Source of the DNA: Myxocyprinus asiaticus
Taxonomy: Eukaryota; Chordata; Actinopteri; Cypriniformes; Catostomidae
Assembly (NCBI RefSeq): GCF_019703515.2
Contig: NC_059385.1
Location: forward strand, 28,128,001-28,192,000
DNA: 64,000 nucleotides
Direction: 5' to 3'
Positions 1-48,403 of the stretch are shown piece by piece. Position numbers and translations under genes: made by a program. Every line of letters begins with the position of its first letter. Within the stretch, counting starts at the first letter, position 1. The notes beneath the pieces were generated by a model, which searched no databases, was not told the origin of the DNA, and saw only the letters and a list, made by a program, of their open reading frames with translations.

Positions 1-35405
<35,405 letters not shown>

Positions 35406-35834
35406 CTCACAAACTACGGTTTACCGGTAGAAACCAAATAAAGATTATTGTTTAAATGAAAAAGTTAAATATTTTATTTGTAAGTGAATAAAACATATAG
35501 TTTAAATCAATTCAGAAACTCGTCGAATGGCGAAAACACATAAGCGCCTAAACATTCAAACGCTATTGTACTGTAAATCCCGAACGTACCAATAAAATAC
35601 AAGGGAAACCGTTTTGAGAGAAACATTAATCTACACTGTTTCAAATATAGAGTAAATCAATTGCACGGTATTCCACATTAGATTAGTTTTCATTTTCCCC
35701 CATACGCGGTTCAATGTCTTTTTAAGAAATAACAAGAGAGAAATTCTGCATTTCTCTCACCGTGTCCCCTTTGCGTTAAATGGATGGTTCCAAAATTCCT
35801 CATCAATCAACTGTAGCGTTTCAGCTAAGTATTC

Positions 35835-35922
35835 GCTCATGAATATTAATTACATCGTGCTGGAGTTGCTTTGTAACCTTACAAGAGCGTCTAGGCACGT
35901 CACGTAATTAATATTCATGAGC
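35835..35922. promoter_or_regulatory. perfect 19-bp inverted repeat upstream of tjp2 exon 1
   Basis: GCTCATGAATATTAATTAC at 35835-35853 and its exact inverse at 35904-35922, with a 50-bp loop that contains a CRE/E-box-like 'cacgtcacgt' at its right edge. It lies about 430-520 bp upstream of the first tjp2 ATG. It could be a paired homeodomain/octamer site or a relic of a short foldback element. Confidence 0.45.
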
Positions 35923-36239
35923 CAAATCTTAGCCATAGTGCGACTTGTAAATTTGCGATGGGATAATCTCTCCAGTCACAGTGGGATTTCACAGTGGAGT
36001 CCAGTGGGGTTAAAACCTTTGAAATTCCAACCGTAAGTCTCCCTGTTTACACGTGTTTAGTTACGAAACGTCACCACTTGAGAGTTTTAGTTATAAAATA
36101 ACTTTAGGCCCTCAAACATGCACATTACATCACTGTAACAGCAAACACAGTCTTCTACACTTAATTCAGCTATTGTTTAGTGTTCAGATTAAAAGCAGGT
36201 CTTCAACCATACTTTTCCCCACACAATCACTACCACAGT

Positions 36240-36410
36240 GTTATATCATGCCCTAATATCATGGCAATACCATGTTTTTTGGACATGTAACATGGTATTA
36301 CCATGGTGGTATTAAATACATTGGTAATATGGCATGAATGAATATAATAATCAGAATCATGGTACACATTTTTATAAACACCATGGTATTATCTGATACC
36401 ATCACTGCCG
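36240..36410. repeat. cluster of 'ccatggtatt' short repeats
   Basis: Several copies of 'accatg' and 'catggtatt' in both orientations. No coding potential; upstream of tjp2. Confidence 0.55.
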
Positions 36411-36719
36411 GATAGTGTCACAGTACAATGTAAGTGTAAGATGTGGAATAAATTAGCATGATATACAATAATTCAGTCATACAAATAGTTTCAATACATA
36501 CATAATAAAGCATTATTAATATAGGATTAGTGACAAAACTGGTATGGAGAATTTAAAAACTATAATGGTGATCATTCACGGAGTTTTGTGGCTTGTAGTC
36601 CAAATCTGTTTGCTTTATGGCCATCAATTTGCTCATGCACTCATAAAGATGGACAAAATGATCCGTACGCATTTAAAATTTACAGTCTTTCTCCTGAAAA
36701 ATGGAACAAAAATATTAAT

Positions 36720-36950
36720 GCATCTTAAAGTCACAGACGTATCCAACTTTCTGTCCGATAAAATGCTCTCTATAATGAGAATGTCCCTTTTGACTGACAA
36801 TAACAAGTAGAAAATCATGGTTCAACAAGCCCTTCAATATGTCCTGCCCAAACTTTGACTTTCAATAAGAAATGATTCCAACATAGTACAGAAAACTGTG
36901 CTCATCATCAAGCCATTTCATGGGGTTCATTAAGAATAATTGCATTGTTC
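36720..36950 (+). repeat. diverged dispersed repeat, copy B
   Basis: Partner of 30130-30420 in the same orientation (see that entry). Confidence 0.6.
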
Positions 36951-37307
36951 CTCATGAGAAAATGTTTTCAAGTACAATACCTGTTGGATGGCTGGGTAGC
37001 TTGGAGCAGAAAGGCGCCGTAGACACAAATACTGAGCTTCGTGGGTCACGGAAAATCTTTGATAGCTGGAGCAACTTGCGCGGAATAATTCAATTTGAAT
37101 GGACTGGTCACTGTAAGAGAATACTTTCAATGAATATCATTTTTCATCATGATTACATACTGTATATAAATATGTCAACAGAAAATGATATAGATGTAGG
37201 TGAGTTTCAGAGCAAAACTGAGTATAAACCATCCTTTCACTTTCAGAATATCTTAATGTATGGTATGTCCCTTTAATGACAGCATGCACTCAAAACCTGA
37301 TGATCAG

Positions 37308-38103
37308 GGGCGAATTCCAAACGGAAGTGAGCATCACTATGCCCTACTCCCTCCAAAGGGCTGAGCCCTTGAAGTGGGAACTCTGGAGGGAACAGGGCAC
37401 TCCCGTCTCATGTATGGCTGTTTGGAACACCCTTGATGAAGGGAGTAAATAAACACATACATCTCTTTCACTTTATCTTCGCCATGACGTTACCATGATG
37501 ACGCAGCACAGCTGTTCTGACAACAGGAATCTCTTTGCTGTTAATTTGTTGTTGCAAATATACTTTTTGTAATATGTTTTTTTAAATATTGAAATTTGTG
37601 TCTTATTTAAAATTGCTTACTGTTGCTGTTTTAATAATATTAATAACAGTATTATATCTGTACTACATAAATGTATATAAAATACATGAATGAACATTTC
37701 CTGCCGAACGTTATTTGGTGCACAAGAGGTCTTAATAAAAAAATAAAATAAAAAATAAACCTCAGGTTTTAGCCTAGCCTACAGGAAAAAAATGGACCCT
37801 GTTTTTGAAGTATCTCTCTGCTTATGGCTGTCTACTATCTTATGTATGAGGACGAATGTAAACTGAGGAGAAGTATCTGTTATAAAAGGGCTATAGTGCT
37901 TGCCCGAGCGTTTGAACATGTAATATGTTCTGATTGACAACGTTGCTTTAAAATATATCCCGAGGACACGCCACCCAGGGTCACGTGATCATAAATGGTA
38001 AAGTACTTCCTCGAAGTGACCATCGCATATACCCTTCGCTTACAGCCTTATGGAAGGGCCCTTCGGTGGAGGGCTTGAGTTGTTCACTTTCGTTTGGAAA
38101 TTA
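37308..38103. mobile_element. hAT-like MITE, about 0.8 kb
   Basis: Left 'gcgaattccaaacggaagtg' and right 'cactttcgtttggaaattag' are inverted copies, with inner 'aagggctgagcccttgaagt' against 'aagggcccttcggtggaggg' also related. Superfamily is a guess. Confidence 0.65.
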
Positions 38104-38187
38104 GTTTCAATTAGTAAAACATAAAACTTTGTTTATTTCCAAGTTTAAATTAGATTTTGAATACCAGATTTAAAATGTGAACTCTTT

Positions 38188-39950
38188 GACCCCGTTTCCA
38201 CCTGGCGTCTCGGGTGATCCGATCACATGTGGTCAGGTGAGACACATCACTGTTTACACCTGGTCGTTTAAATGCGTCGTCTGTGACCACTTGCCATCAG
38301 ATTTGGAGGGGAGGGACTCTGTTTCATGATGACATAAATCAATCACTATGTCAGTGTGTTCCTGCATGATAATAAACCACATCAAAGTCAACAAAGAAAG
38401 TGCGAAAAGACGGCACGCTATTTCTCTCAGATGCAGCTGAAATTTGATCTAAGCACAAAATCAACATTTCGAGCAGAATTGTCCATTATTTTAGTGGATT
38501 ATTTGTATTAACCTGAGCTACAAATGTTCGTGCTTCTCAAAAGTGTCCCTGCATGTTGATATCAGATTAGGGCTGAAATTTACGATTATTTCGATATTCG
38601 ATTAATCTAACGATTATCTGAACGATTACTCGACTATTCGGGCGATTATTGCAATGATTAATCATTAGCTCTTAACCGACTATTCAGCTCAGATACACTG
38701 AAGAAGATCTGTGAAGTTTTCATGCTTGTGTATCCACCTTATTTTGCAACGCAGAAGTAAGCAGCAGCTGCGTTTTCGGCGAATATGACAAAGTTCCGCT
38801 GGAATTGACCACAGTGTAAATAAATAGAAGGCTATAATACCAGAATCTAGTGATATGGGCTTATAAACTATCACACAACCAAAGGATGTGCAGCAGAATT
38901 ATGTGCCAATGTCGGATAATTTTCTAACGTCAGCATTTATAGTAAAAGAGTAAGTATTCACTTGTAATTGTGTTGTTGTAATGAAGTGACGGTAATTATA
39001 TCTGCTTCTTTCTTTACTGAGATCGTGACGATGCAGTCTTTCTTGTTTCCATGTAAACGTCCGTTTATATGTACCTGCATAACCTCCGATGATGCCTTTA
39101 TTTATTTATTTATTTATTTCTAAAGGCATGCTGAATGCTTGATCTGCGTGTCTGTTTACTATGCACCCCTAAGAAAGAGAGAATGCTCTCTGACAATTGT
39201 GCATTTATTATTTTGCCAATGTGAAACAAGATGCCGTTTTAATGCAAAGAAAGTTGAAGCAGCACTTTCCCAACATCTTTCTCCTCTCTGTTGGTTGTGT
39301 AAAGTTTGTGGAGGCATGTCAGACGGCGCAGAGTACTGTCCGTGTCAGTGCCTGATTTCATTCATTCTGCCTGTGCAACAGTGTGTGATAAAACGATGAC
39401 AAAATGCGATAAAAGGTAAAACTAAATGCGCACAAAACCAATGAGTTTATGAAAATCGTAATAAATGATAATAATATGTCACCATTTATTGCCGGCCTGT
39501 AATATAAAGCAGCATTATTTCGTATTTTTGTATAGCTAAAATAGCTGGAAGTGGCTTATACCAGAAGTGGTCCACATTCAAGGTTGATAATGGCGGCGCC
39601 CTAGTTTAGCTGAAAAATAAGTTGGATATATCCGCTTTTATTCATTTTCCGATCGGACGGTTATTTCCCTTTAAACCCCTCTGAACCAGCAAAGTTTAAA
39701 CTCTTGTTTTAGCGCAGTGGTTGACTGACAGGCGAGGGGTGGTGCTTCGCTGCTGCCAGGATGCATTCATGATGGATTAGCATTTACACCTCAAATGTGA
39801 TGCGTTCAGATGCGTTTTTGACCACATACGTATGTGGTTTTTGTGATCCGATCACAAAACGTTTTAGACCCAATTTAGGCCTGTATTTAGCACTGACCAC
39901 ATGTGACCGATCACCAAAAACGCATCATAAAACCAGGTGGAAATGGGGTC
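38188..39950. mobile_element. inverted-repeat element, sibling of 30722-31560
   Basis: GACCCCGTTTCCACCTGG at the left and its inverse CCAGGTGGAAATGGGGTC at the right. Subterminal 'gatcacatgtggtcaggtga' is shared with the 30722 element. Near 38576 there is an 'agggctgaaatttacgatta' end typical of another fish MITE, so it is probably nested. Confidence 0.72.
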
Positions 39951-40579
39951 ATAGATGTTATGGGTACATGCAAAGGCTAGAGGCTTGCAGAATTCACTTA
40001 CCACAAAAACATGTCTAAAGTGAGCATGTCTAAAGAGTAAGCACATGCTCTCAATGCTGTACACTTGATCTCTTTGGTTAGACACTAGTCAATATTACCT
40101 GCACTGTTCTGCATAACCGATCAAACTTGCTCACAATGTGTTTGTCAGCAAAGTACTTATAAGTAATAGGTTATCTGTTGCTTTATAATTGCTTTACATT
40201 TTGAGTAATGTTAGAAATCCAGTTCAAGGTAGTGATGGGAAAACAATGCTTTTCGAAACTTCGAATCAATTTGAATTGCTCTGCAAAACGATTCACTGTT
40301 TCAACATCAGTCACATGCAATGGGAAGACTTGAGTCAAAAGCAGCTACAATCACAATGCTTTGAAGTGTATTAACTGACATCTTTCTTCATTTAAGGACA
40401 ATCTACAATATTCTGGAATAAATAGATCTGAATCTTTGCAGAATATGTATAAGTTGGCCCTTTTCTGATTTTCGCTTTTTAATTTGATTTTAAGTGAAGT
40501 TTGTCTTCATTCTTAATAATTACTTTTTTGTCATAAAATTAAATATCTATTTGTTTCAATTTTATATATTTTCTTTAAA

Positions 40580-41440
40580 TATAGGGCTCTATTTTTGTGA
40601 CTGTGCTAGGCACAGACCGCTAATTCTAAGCGAAATTTTCGTGCCAGCACAAAGCACGGGTGGGCGTGAGTGGGAGTGTTTGTGCTATCTGTGGGTGTAG
40701 TAATGCATACTGTGGGTGTATTGTATGTTAATGAAGTGGAGCAAAGCGCAATTTGCTTTTTTCCTGAGAAATAGGTCATTTGTGCTAAGACGTCTGAGAA
40801 GCACATCTATTCTCAAAGTCTACACTCAGTTCCTGCATCGGCAGTTTGGGGATTACACCAGCAGATGATATCATAGAGCTATCGATCACTTTTAATACTA
40901 GCCATGATTTGAATGTCAATAAGATCAATATGACTAATAATAATAATAAAAGAGTTTAAAAGTTGATTTTGTATAGCGCCTTTTCAAAGCTCAAGGACGC
41001 TGTACATAAATTAAACATAAAACATTAAACAGTGAAACATAAATATAGATTACAAAACGAGGAACAATGGGAGAGAAGCAAAGCATATTTCAAGTAGGTG
41101 AGACACAGGTGAGCATGACAAGAGCCAATAGTTCCAGAGAGGCCAATAGAGAACAAACAACACATAAATGCGGTCTGGAGCAACGCAGGCGACAAACAGA
41201 GCTGGGAAAGCAGTGCATTCATCCCATTTACACTACAAACATCTTATGAATGTGCTGTTTTTGTTTATATCGCTGGTCCTTGACTGGGAATGGACTATAA
41301 AATAGGATGCTGATGGTGCAATAGCCGGAGAAGAACCTCAGAATTAAATTGCACTTGACACAGCCCATGGTTTCACCATACCACTTGAGCCTAGACTTAG
41401 CGCATGTTTGCATAAAAATATCAAAACTTCATGGCCATGC
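40580..41440. repeat. decayed repeats, 'agggctctattt' end
   Basis: Starts 'atagggctctatttttgtga' and includes a 'gtatagcgccttttcaaagc' piece (40940-41060) common in fish repeats. Borders are uncertain; no coding. Confidence 0.4.
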
Positions 41441-43369
41441 CCATTGACTTTGTGCATATGAATTACTTTGTGTGTGTGAATATTTTTCTTTACAAAATGA
41501 AAATTTTAATTTAAAAGAAGTGTTTTTATAATGTATGAGTTGGAGTGGAAGAAAAAGCAGCCAACCCTGAATTATTTTGACTAATCCACATATAAGATAT
41601 ACATTTTGTCACAGCAAAATTTCCATACTTCCATGTGTTAGTTTATAATTTTGATGACTCTATTATCACTCTCTTTTTTACATTTTAAAATAATAAAGAA
41701 TGAGAATAGTGCTTAATAGTTTTGTGCGAAAATAGTGCAAAACTGACGCCTGAATAAAACAGACAGTCACAAATCTGAATTCTAAAAGCAAAATAAGCCA
41801 TGAGGTGCAGTGCATTACAGTGTTTCCCACAAATAAAGAGATTTAGGCACTCTGCTTCATGTCGTGCATAAGAACACCCTTTACTATTGGTTAAAACGCT
41901 ATAACATACAGCATCGAAAGGCTTACTGCTTTATTTCACACTGAACATATTAAAAGCTCAACTAGTGTATAAACCCAAATGCAACAAAAAATGCTCTTCA
42001 GGGTCATTTGAGGAGAGATGCCACACAAAAAACAGCTGAGATTATATATAAAGAGCAATAATATAGACTCAGACACATCCAATCATTGAGCGCTGACTCA
42101 AAGTTTTACAGATAAACCAGAACTAAGCACATCATGAACAACATCAAAGAATCTTGTTTTTCCATTCCGTCTTCTATAAAACTCACCCTGAGGGTCTCCA
42201 CAACCTTCTGCCGGGTGGTAACAGCTCTTGTTTGTTGAGAGGCGCAACCCCAATAGCCGCCTGCATGATTGTGATGAATTTCTTGTACTTCATTTTTAAA
42301 GTTCTCACATGTTCCTTTGTACTACAAGGATCTCAGCAACATTTAACTGCTCTATTTACCAACACAGACTTCACTACATCACTGACAATGCTTTAGTGGC
42401 TTAGCGTAATCTCATTTAAAGCAGTAAATGGTCATTCTGTCTATAGACTCAACATCACACTATCCATCCTGGTCTCTAGAATCCAACAGATGCCCATTTG
42501 GTTCTCCTCGTAGGACAAGAGGAGGGGTAAAAGAGTGAGAAAACACGACAACCACGTTGGGCAGAGCGTCACACTTACATAATTCTGGAGATCAAACATT
42601 AGTCTAATGAAAATGCTACAAGGAGGGATAATTGTGGTACTAAGCCGTGACAGATCATGAACGCACCCTGGCCAGTTCCTCTGTAATCCCTCTGCCACTG
42701 GTAGTTTAGCCTCCACCCAATATCATGCGCCCAACACCCGTATACACGTACGCACGTACACACATTTTGTTCATTCACAAAAACACCACCCGACGCATGA
42801 TTTCCAACATCCACTGATCCATGTTTCCATGGCGTTGAGTAACCAGGCAACCATGCCTCTCCTCCATCCACTGTGACATCGGAGGGATGAAATGATCGTC
42901 CAGTGGCTTGCACATCTGGATTATGGAGGAGGAGATTGCACTGCCAAATCCCCACCACACTTCTACACATCCAAATCACCTAAAGCCCTGCAAATGAAAC
43001 CATCTATTTTTAGGGTTGGGTACAAATGTACGTTCTGTTCAAACAGGCATGGGCCATGTTTTGACAAGCTGCATTTTGACAGAGTGGCTCTGGTATAAGT
43101 CAAAGTGATTCAACCTTAAATGTGAAAGCTAACAAATTTTAATCAGTTTACATCTCAGACTAAAAACAGGATTATTCTGACACAGCAGCATGTGTTGTTG
43201 TGTGTAGGCAACCAAGCAGTGAAATAACATAATATGATGCAACTGATTCCCATGAAGCATTGCAAATGATGTAATCAAAATATTAAACTATTGATTTAAA
43301 TTTGTTGATTGTAAGTATAGTAACAATATTTTAAGTTTACTGCAGAATATTCAGGTATATACAAATATA
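41441..43369. other. no recognisable gene
   Basis: Overlapping short frames at 42441-42979 on the minus strand match nothing I know. I see no splice-consistent exon. Confidence 0.5.
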
Positions 43370-43579
43370 CAGTTGAAGTCAGCAGTTTACATACACTTAG
43401 GTTGAAGTCATTAAAACCAATTTTTTAACCACTCCACAGATTTTATATTAGCAAACTATAGTTTTGACAAGTCATTTAGGACATCTACTTTGTGCATGAC
43501 ACGAGTAATTTTTTCCAACAATTGTTTACAGACAGATTGTTTCACTTTTAATTCCAGTGGGTCAGAAGTTTACATACAC

Positions 43580-44122
43580 TAGTCAAGTCAATTTTTATTT
43601 ATAGAGCACATTTAAAAACAACAGAAATTGACCCAAAGTGCTTTACAGATCAAACAAACAAAATGACAGAGTGATATATAAACAGATTGATTTAAAGTTA
43701 AATATAAAACATAATAAAATAAATAAAAACATTTAAATACAACATCATGTATTTATCCATTTCAAACTATTCAATGATCTATTCAAAAGCTATAGAATAA
43801 AAATATGTTTTTAAAGAAGATTTAAAAAATGGCTAATGATGAAGCTGACCTCACATGGAATGGGAGACTATTCTATAGATTAGGACCTATCATAGAAAAA
43901 GCACAGTCACCTTTAGATCTATAGCGGCAACGAGGAACCCTCACTAAAGGTTGATCAGAAGAACTGAGCGCTCTGGTGTGGTAGTAAGGGTGTAGAGGGT
44001 CACTAATATATTAGGGCGTGAGACCAGATAGTGTCTTGTAGACAAAAATCTGAATTTTAAAATCGACCCTGAAATGTTATCCCTCTTTCTTGACCCTGTT
44101 AAAAGCCTAGCTGCCGAATTTT
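43580..44122. mobile_element. non-LTR or SINE-like fragment inserted in Tc1 element
   Basis: Starts 'gtcaagtcaatttttattta' and 'aaagtgctttacagatcaaa', a motif common to fish retroelement tails. It interrupts the Tc1 sequence between the inner repeat and the transposase leader. Confidence 0.6.
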
Positions 44123-44270
44123 GAACAAGTTAACTGTGATTTTCAACAGCTTGGAAAATGTAAAGCCTTTAGGCAATTAGCTTCTGATAGGCTAACTGGC
44201 ATCATTGGAGGTGTACCTGTGGATGTATTTTAAGGCCTACCTTCAAACTCAGTGCCTCTTTGCTTGACAT

Positions 44271-45883
44271 CATGGGAAAATCAAAAGAAATCAGCCAAGA
44301 ACTCAGAAAAAAATTGTGGACCTCCACAAGTCTGTTTTTTTTATTTTTTTATATATATATATATTTTATTTTACCTTTATTTTACCAGGAAGTCCCATTG
44401 AGATCAAAAATCTCTTTTACAAGAGAGACATGGCCAAGGTAGCAGCCATACAAACTCACAACAAATTAAAATGTAACCTATAAACATCAACATGAACAGC
44501 TATTTAAACACAGTGGTCTCTAATGAAAAAGTCACATGCCTCCTTCACCATGTTCTTTATGATGCCCTTAAATTCATCAATGGATATAAATAAGTTTAAT
44601 TTTAGATCTTTCTGTAAATTATTCCATGTCCAAGGAGCATAGTTGGAAAATGCAGTTTTCCCCAGATCTGTCACAACCCGTGGTACATTAAAAAGCAACC
44701 ACTTGGAAGAGCGCAGTTGATAATTACCAATGCTGAGACAGAGAAGGGTACAGAGGTAAGCTGGAAGTTTACCTAGCATAACTTTATAGATAAAAATATA
44801 CCAATGCTGTTGTCTGCGTTGGTATATTTTTATCTCTAAAGCTATACTAGGTAAACCTCCAGCCTATCTCTGTACCCTTCTCTGTCTCAGCATTGGTAAT
44901 TATCAACTGCGCTCTTCCATCATTGGGTTCATCCTTGGGAGCAATTTCAGATCGCCTGAAGGTACCACATTCATCTGTACAAACAAACAATACGCAAGTA
45001 TAAACACCATGGAACCACGCAGCCATCATACCGCTCAAGAAGGAGACACATTCTGTCTCCTAGAGATGAACGTAGATTTGTGCGAAAAGTGCAAATCAAT
45101 CCCAGAGCAACAGCAAAGGACCTTGTGAAGATGCTGGAGGAAACAGGTAGACAAGTATCTATATCCACAGTAAAACAAGTCCTATATCGACATAACCTCA
45201 AAGGGTGCTCAGCAAGGAAGAAGCCAGTGCTCCACAATCACCATAAAAAAGCCAGACTATAGTTTGCAAGTGCACATGGTGACAAATATCTTACTTTTTG
45301 GAGAAATTTCCTCTGGTCTGATGAAAAAAAATGTAACTATTTGGCCATAATGTCCATTCTTTTGTTTGGAGGAAAAAGGATGAGGCTTACAAGCCGAAGA
45401 ACACCATCCCAACCGTGAAGCATGGGGGTGGCAGCATCATGTTGTGAGGGTGCTTTGCTGCAGGAGGGACTGGTGCACTACAAAATAGATGGCATCATGA
45501 GAAAAGAAATGTATGTGGATATATTGAAGCAACATCTCAAGACATCAGCCACGAAGTTAACGATCTGTTGCAAATGAGTCTTCCAAATGCACAATGACCC
45601 CAAACATACCTCCAAAGTTGTGGCAAAATGGCTTATGGACAACAAAGTCAAGGTATTGGAGTGGCCAACACAAAGCCTTGACCACAATCTGATAGAAAAT
45701 TTGTGGTCAGAACTGAAAAAGCATGTGCGAGCAAGGAGGCCTAAAATCCTGACTCAGTTACACCAGTTCTGTCTGGAGGAATGGGCCAAAATTCCATCAA
45801 CTTATTGTGAGAAGCTTGTGGAAGGCTACCCAAAAAGTTTGACCCAAGTTAAACAATTTAAAGGCAATGCTACCAAATACTAA
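44271..45883 (+). pseudogene. Tc1 transposase, interrupted and frameshifted
   Basis: N-terminus at 44271 (MGKSKEISQELRKKLW), then a 600-bp insertion, then VQINPRATAKDLVKMLEETG (45080-45262) and WPTQSLDHNLIENLWSELKK (45587-45883). Stops occur between the pieces. Not functional. Confidence 0.88.
44331..44927 (-). mobile_element. LINE 3'-end fragment with a 99-bp palindrome
   Basis: The minus strand 44504-44779 encodes the end of a non-LTR reverse transcriptase ORF (RVVTDLGKTAFSNYAPWTWN). Arms 44705-44803 and 44820-44918 are inverted copies around a 16-bp loop. It splits the Tc1 transposase. Confidence 0.75.
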
Positions 45884-45985
45884 CAAAGTGTATGTAAACT
45901 TCTGACCCACTGGGAATGTGATGAAAGAAAAAAAGCTGAAATAAATCATACTCTCTACTATTATTATGACATTTCACATTCTTAA

Positions 45986-47322
45986 AGGTGCAGTATGTAA
46001 GATTCAGAAACCCTTGTTTTTAATGACACCTGTGGCCGTTAACCGAACTGCAGCCAACTTGCTCGTGATTGCGTGCGCACACTCCATAGGGACGCGAGCG
46101 AGCATCAACCAAAACAAAGAGACTGAACGTGATTCACCGGCATCATGATGACAGATGAGGTAGCATAATTAAAATTACACAGTTATGATTGTTTTAATAC
46201 AAAATTTGAGACTGTGTATTATATTCGACTCTCCAGTGCTGGAGCAGGGCTAAAACAAAGTGTGGATATAGGTCTGAATATGCGAGACTGTAGTTTGAAG
46301 TAATCACTTTTCTTTGCATGATACATTGACTGCATTTATACGATAGCCTATGTCAGCATTAGCTAGCTAGCCAGCTTTATCAATAGCTGTTAGCTAAATT
46401 TGGTGGATGATGACAGTAGCTGTTTATAAAATATACTGTATTGACACAATTCAGTATTGTGATTCCTTCACAACTGTCATTTTGATAATATCGATGTGCT
46501 ATTGTTTTATAATAAATGAATGTATATATTTCCTGTATAACCAAGTTACATTACACTAATGAATGGGTCTTTTTACATTATCTTGAACATTGTCTAGCAT
46601 TTATTTAATGTGTTATTGTAGTTTACCTTGCTGAATAATTGCAAATTAACATTATGTCAGTTACTGTGAATCTGCATACGTGACTTAGTATAAAGAGAAG
46701 ATCGTTGAAGTTATTTGAAAGTTACGAAGCAAGGTAGCTTGCAATTCGTCAGCGTTAGCAGGCAAGGTCAAGTTAGTAAAATTACACAGATCAATCCTTA
46801 TGGCACTATATTTCACATGCTTTGCAGTTATGTAAGCTTACCTGTCCAATAAGAAGAATGCCAAATCAGGGTCGGTTCTGATCCCCAAAACCAAACGAAG
46901 GTCCCTCCAGGAATCAAATGTCCTGCCGATGTTCACTCTAGTTTTCACTCTACAACAATCACGTTCCTGCTTAGCCAGACGGAATTCAGTAAAAAAAAAA
47001 AATTTTTTTATTTTTTTGGCTTACTCTGAGTTTGTGTAGGAGTCGGTGTTGTGTTTGGAACCGGCCGTTTGCTGGATTCCATCTTTAAGATAACGAGGCA
47101 AGGCTCTCGGAAGCGCACAAAAGGTCACATCCTTTGGATTTTCCCGGCAAAAAGCTACCCACTCCCTTCGCATAAAAATCAGCCTGCAGGCTTTAATAGG
47201 CAACCTAGGAAGTCCGGAAAGGGCTCATTTTTTAAGTTGCGTTACAAACCGTTCACACATTATTTTATTTATTTTTTTTGCCAAAGGTGAATATTACATG
47301 AAAAATGTTACATATTGCACCT
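45986..47322. mobile_element. TTAA-flanked inverted-repeat element (1.34 kb) inside Tc1 element
   Basis: TTAA at 45982-45985 and 47323-47326; ends AGGTGCAGTATGTAA and (inverted) AGGTGCAATATGTAA. The flanking Tc1 end sequence resumes directly after the second TTAA, so the borders are exact. No intact frame. Confidence 0.85.
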
Positions 47323-47446
47323 TTAAAATAGTGATCCTAACTGACTTAAGACAGGGACAGTTTTCTATGATTAAATGTCATGAATTATAAAAAACTGAGT
47401 TTAAATGTATTTGGCTAAGGTGTACATAAACTTCTGACTTCAACTG

Positions 47447-47796
47447 TAGTTGCATTTCAAGAAGAATTGTACTGCACGTAAAACCTTAATGCACATTATT
47501 TAATATGTATATCACTGTGCCTGTTATATTCTCATGGCATTAAAAATAGCAGCGAGGTTCGGAAATTCATTTGCACTAAGCGTGTAATAAAATATCCCAT
47601 AAAAGACTTGTTACATGCAATGGTTTACTGTAGAAAAACAAATTGCAGAACCACACTGCTACTTTTATTGTAAGCATAATATAGGCTAACAAAGTATTGC
47701 AATAATATAAATAAAGACCGTGAGCCTGTGTTCTCTTTTATATTATTTTTGAATATTATATTATGCATCCTATTTTTCATGCATGCCCGCTTTGCA
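47447..47796. other. spacer between Tc1 and gypsy elements
   Basis: AT-rich, nothing recognised. Confidence 0.5.
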
Positions 47797-48386
47797 TGCA
47801 TGATCAGCGTTTCATGCTACTGATTAGCATGCTAGCAACACCTGATCTTCTTTAATTCACTCCCTACTTAATCCCTGTTTACTCACAGTCTTGGCTAGGT
47901 TATTGTGTGATGTCAAGCAACTAACCTTGCTCGCTTTGCTAGTTGGTGCTATCTCATGTATCTGTTAGGTTGCCTGTCTCTGGCTTTGTGTCTGGAGTGT
48001 GGTTACCTTCCAGCTTGCTGTACGCCTGTTCTCACCACCCACGAATCGCCAGTGGAGGATTCCTCGTTTCTGCCTGCGTGTGGGAATACGACTGCCTTCT
48101 AATCGTCTGGGCTTTGTTCTCTGCACCTCACTATGCTTCAATGGACACTTCCTACAGATCTGCTCCTGACTTCCACAACGCATACACCCATCTACGAACA
48201 CACTCTTCCTATCTGCCCTCTGCGGGGCCACAGCGCGCATGGACTCATACTTCTCCCCCCGCTACTGCAGCCGGTACTGGGATTCTTATACTTCGCCTGC
48301 ATAGTTTATGTTGACATTTATTGTGAATAAATCCTTTGAACTGTTCCTCTGCTTTTGGGTCCCTTTGTCTCGCTCTCACTCTGACA
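47797..48386 (+). repeat. 5' LTR of gypsy element
   Basis: Begins TGCATGATCAG and ends TGACA. It carries AATAAA near 48327. Compared with the 3' LTR it lacks about 30 bp near its start. Confidence 0.82.
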
Positions 48387-48403
48387 GTATAATATAGCCT
48401 CAT

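Larger units (their letters stand above)
43370..47446 (+). mobile_element. Sleeping-Beauty-like Tc1 transposon carrying three insertions
   Basis: The ends CAGTTGAAGTCAGCAGTTTA (43370) and TAAACTTCTGACTTCAACTG (47446) are inverted and flanked by TA (43368-43369, 47447-47448). Inner repeats lie at 43555 and about 45890. Plus-strand transposase starts MGKSKEISQELRKK at 44271, resumes at about 44928, and ends with the DDE tail at 45587-45883. Insertions: about 43580-44122, 44331-44927 and 45986-47322. Without them the element is about 1.6 kb, the normal size. Confidence 0.9.

Noticed and set aside
42441..42979. Overlapping minus-strand frames of 61-126 codons
   Set aside because: No known motifs, low-complexity cause likely, and no flanking splice logic.
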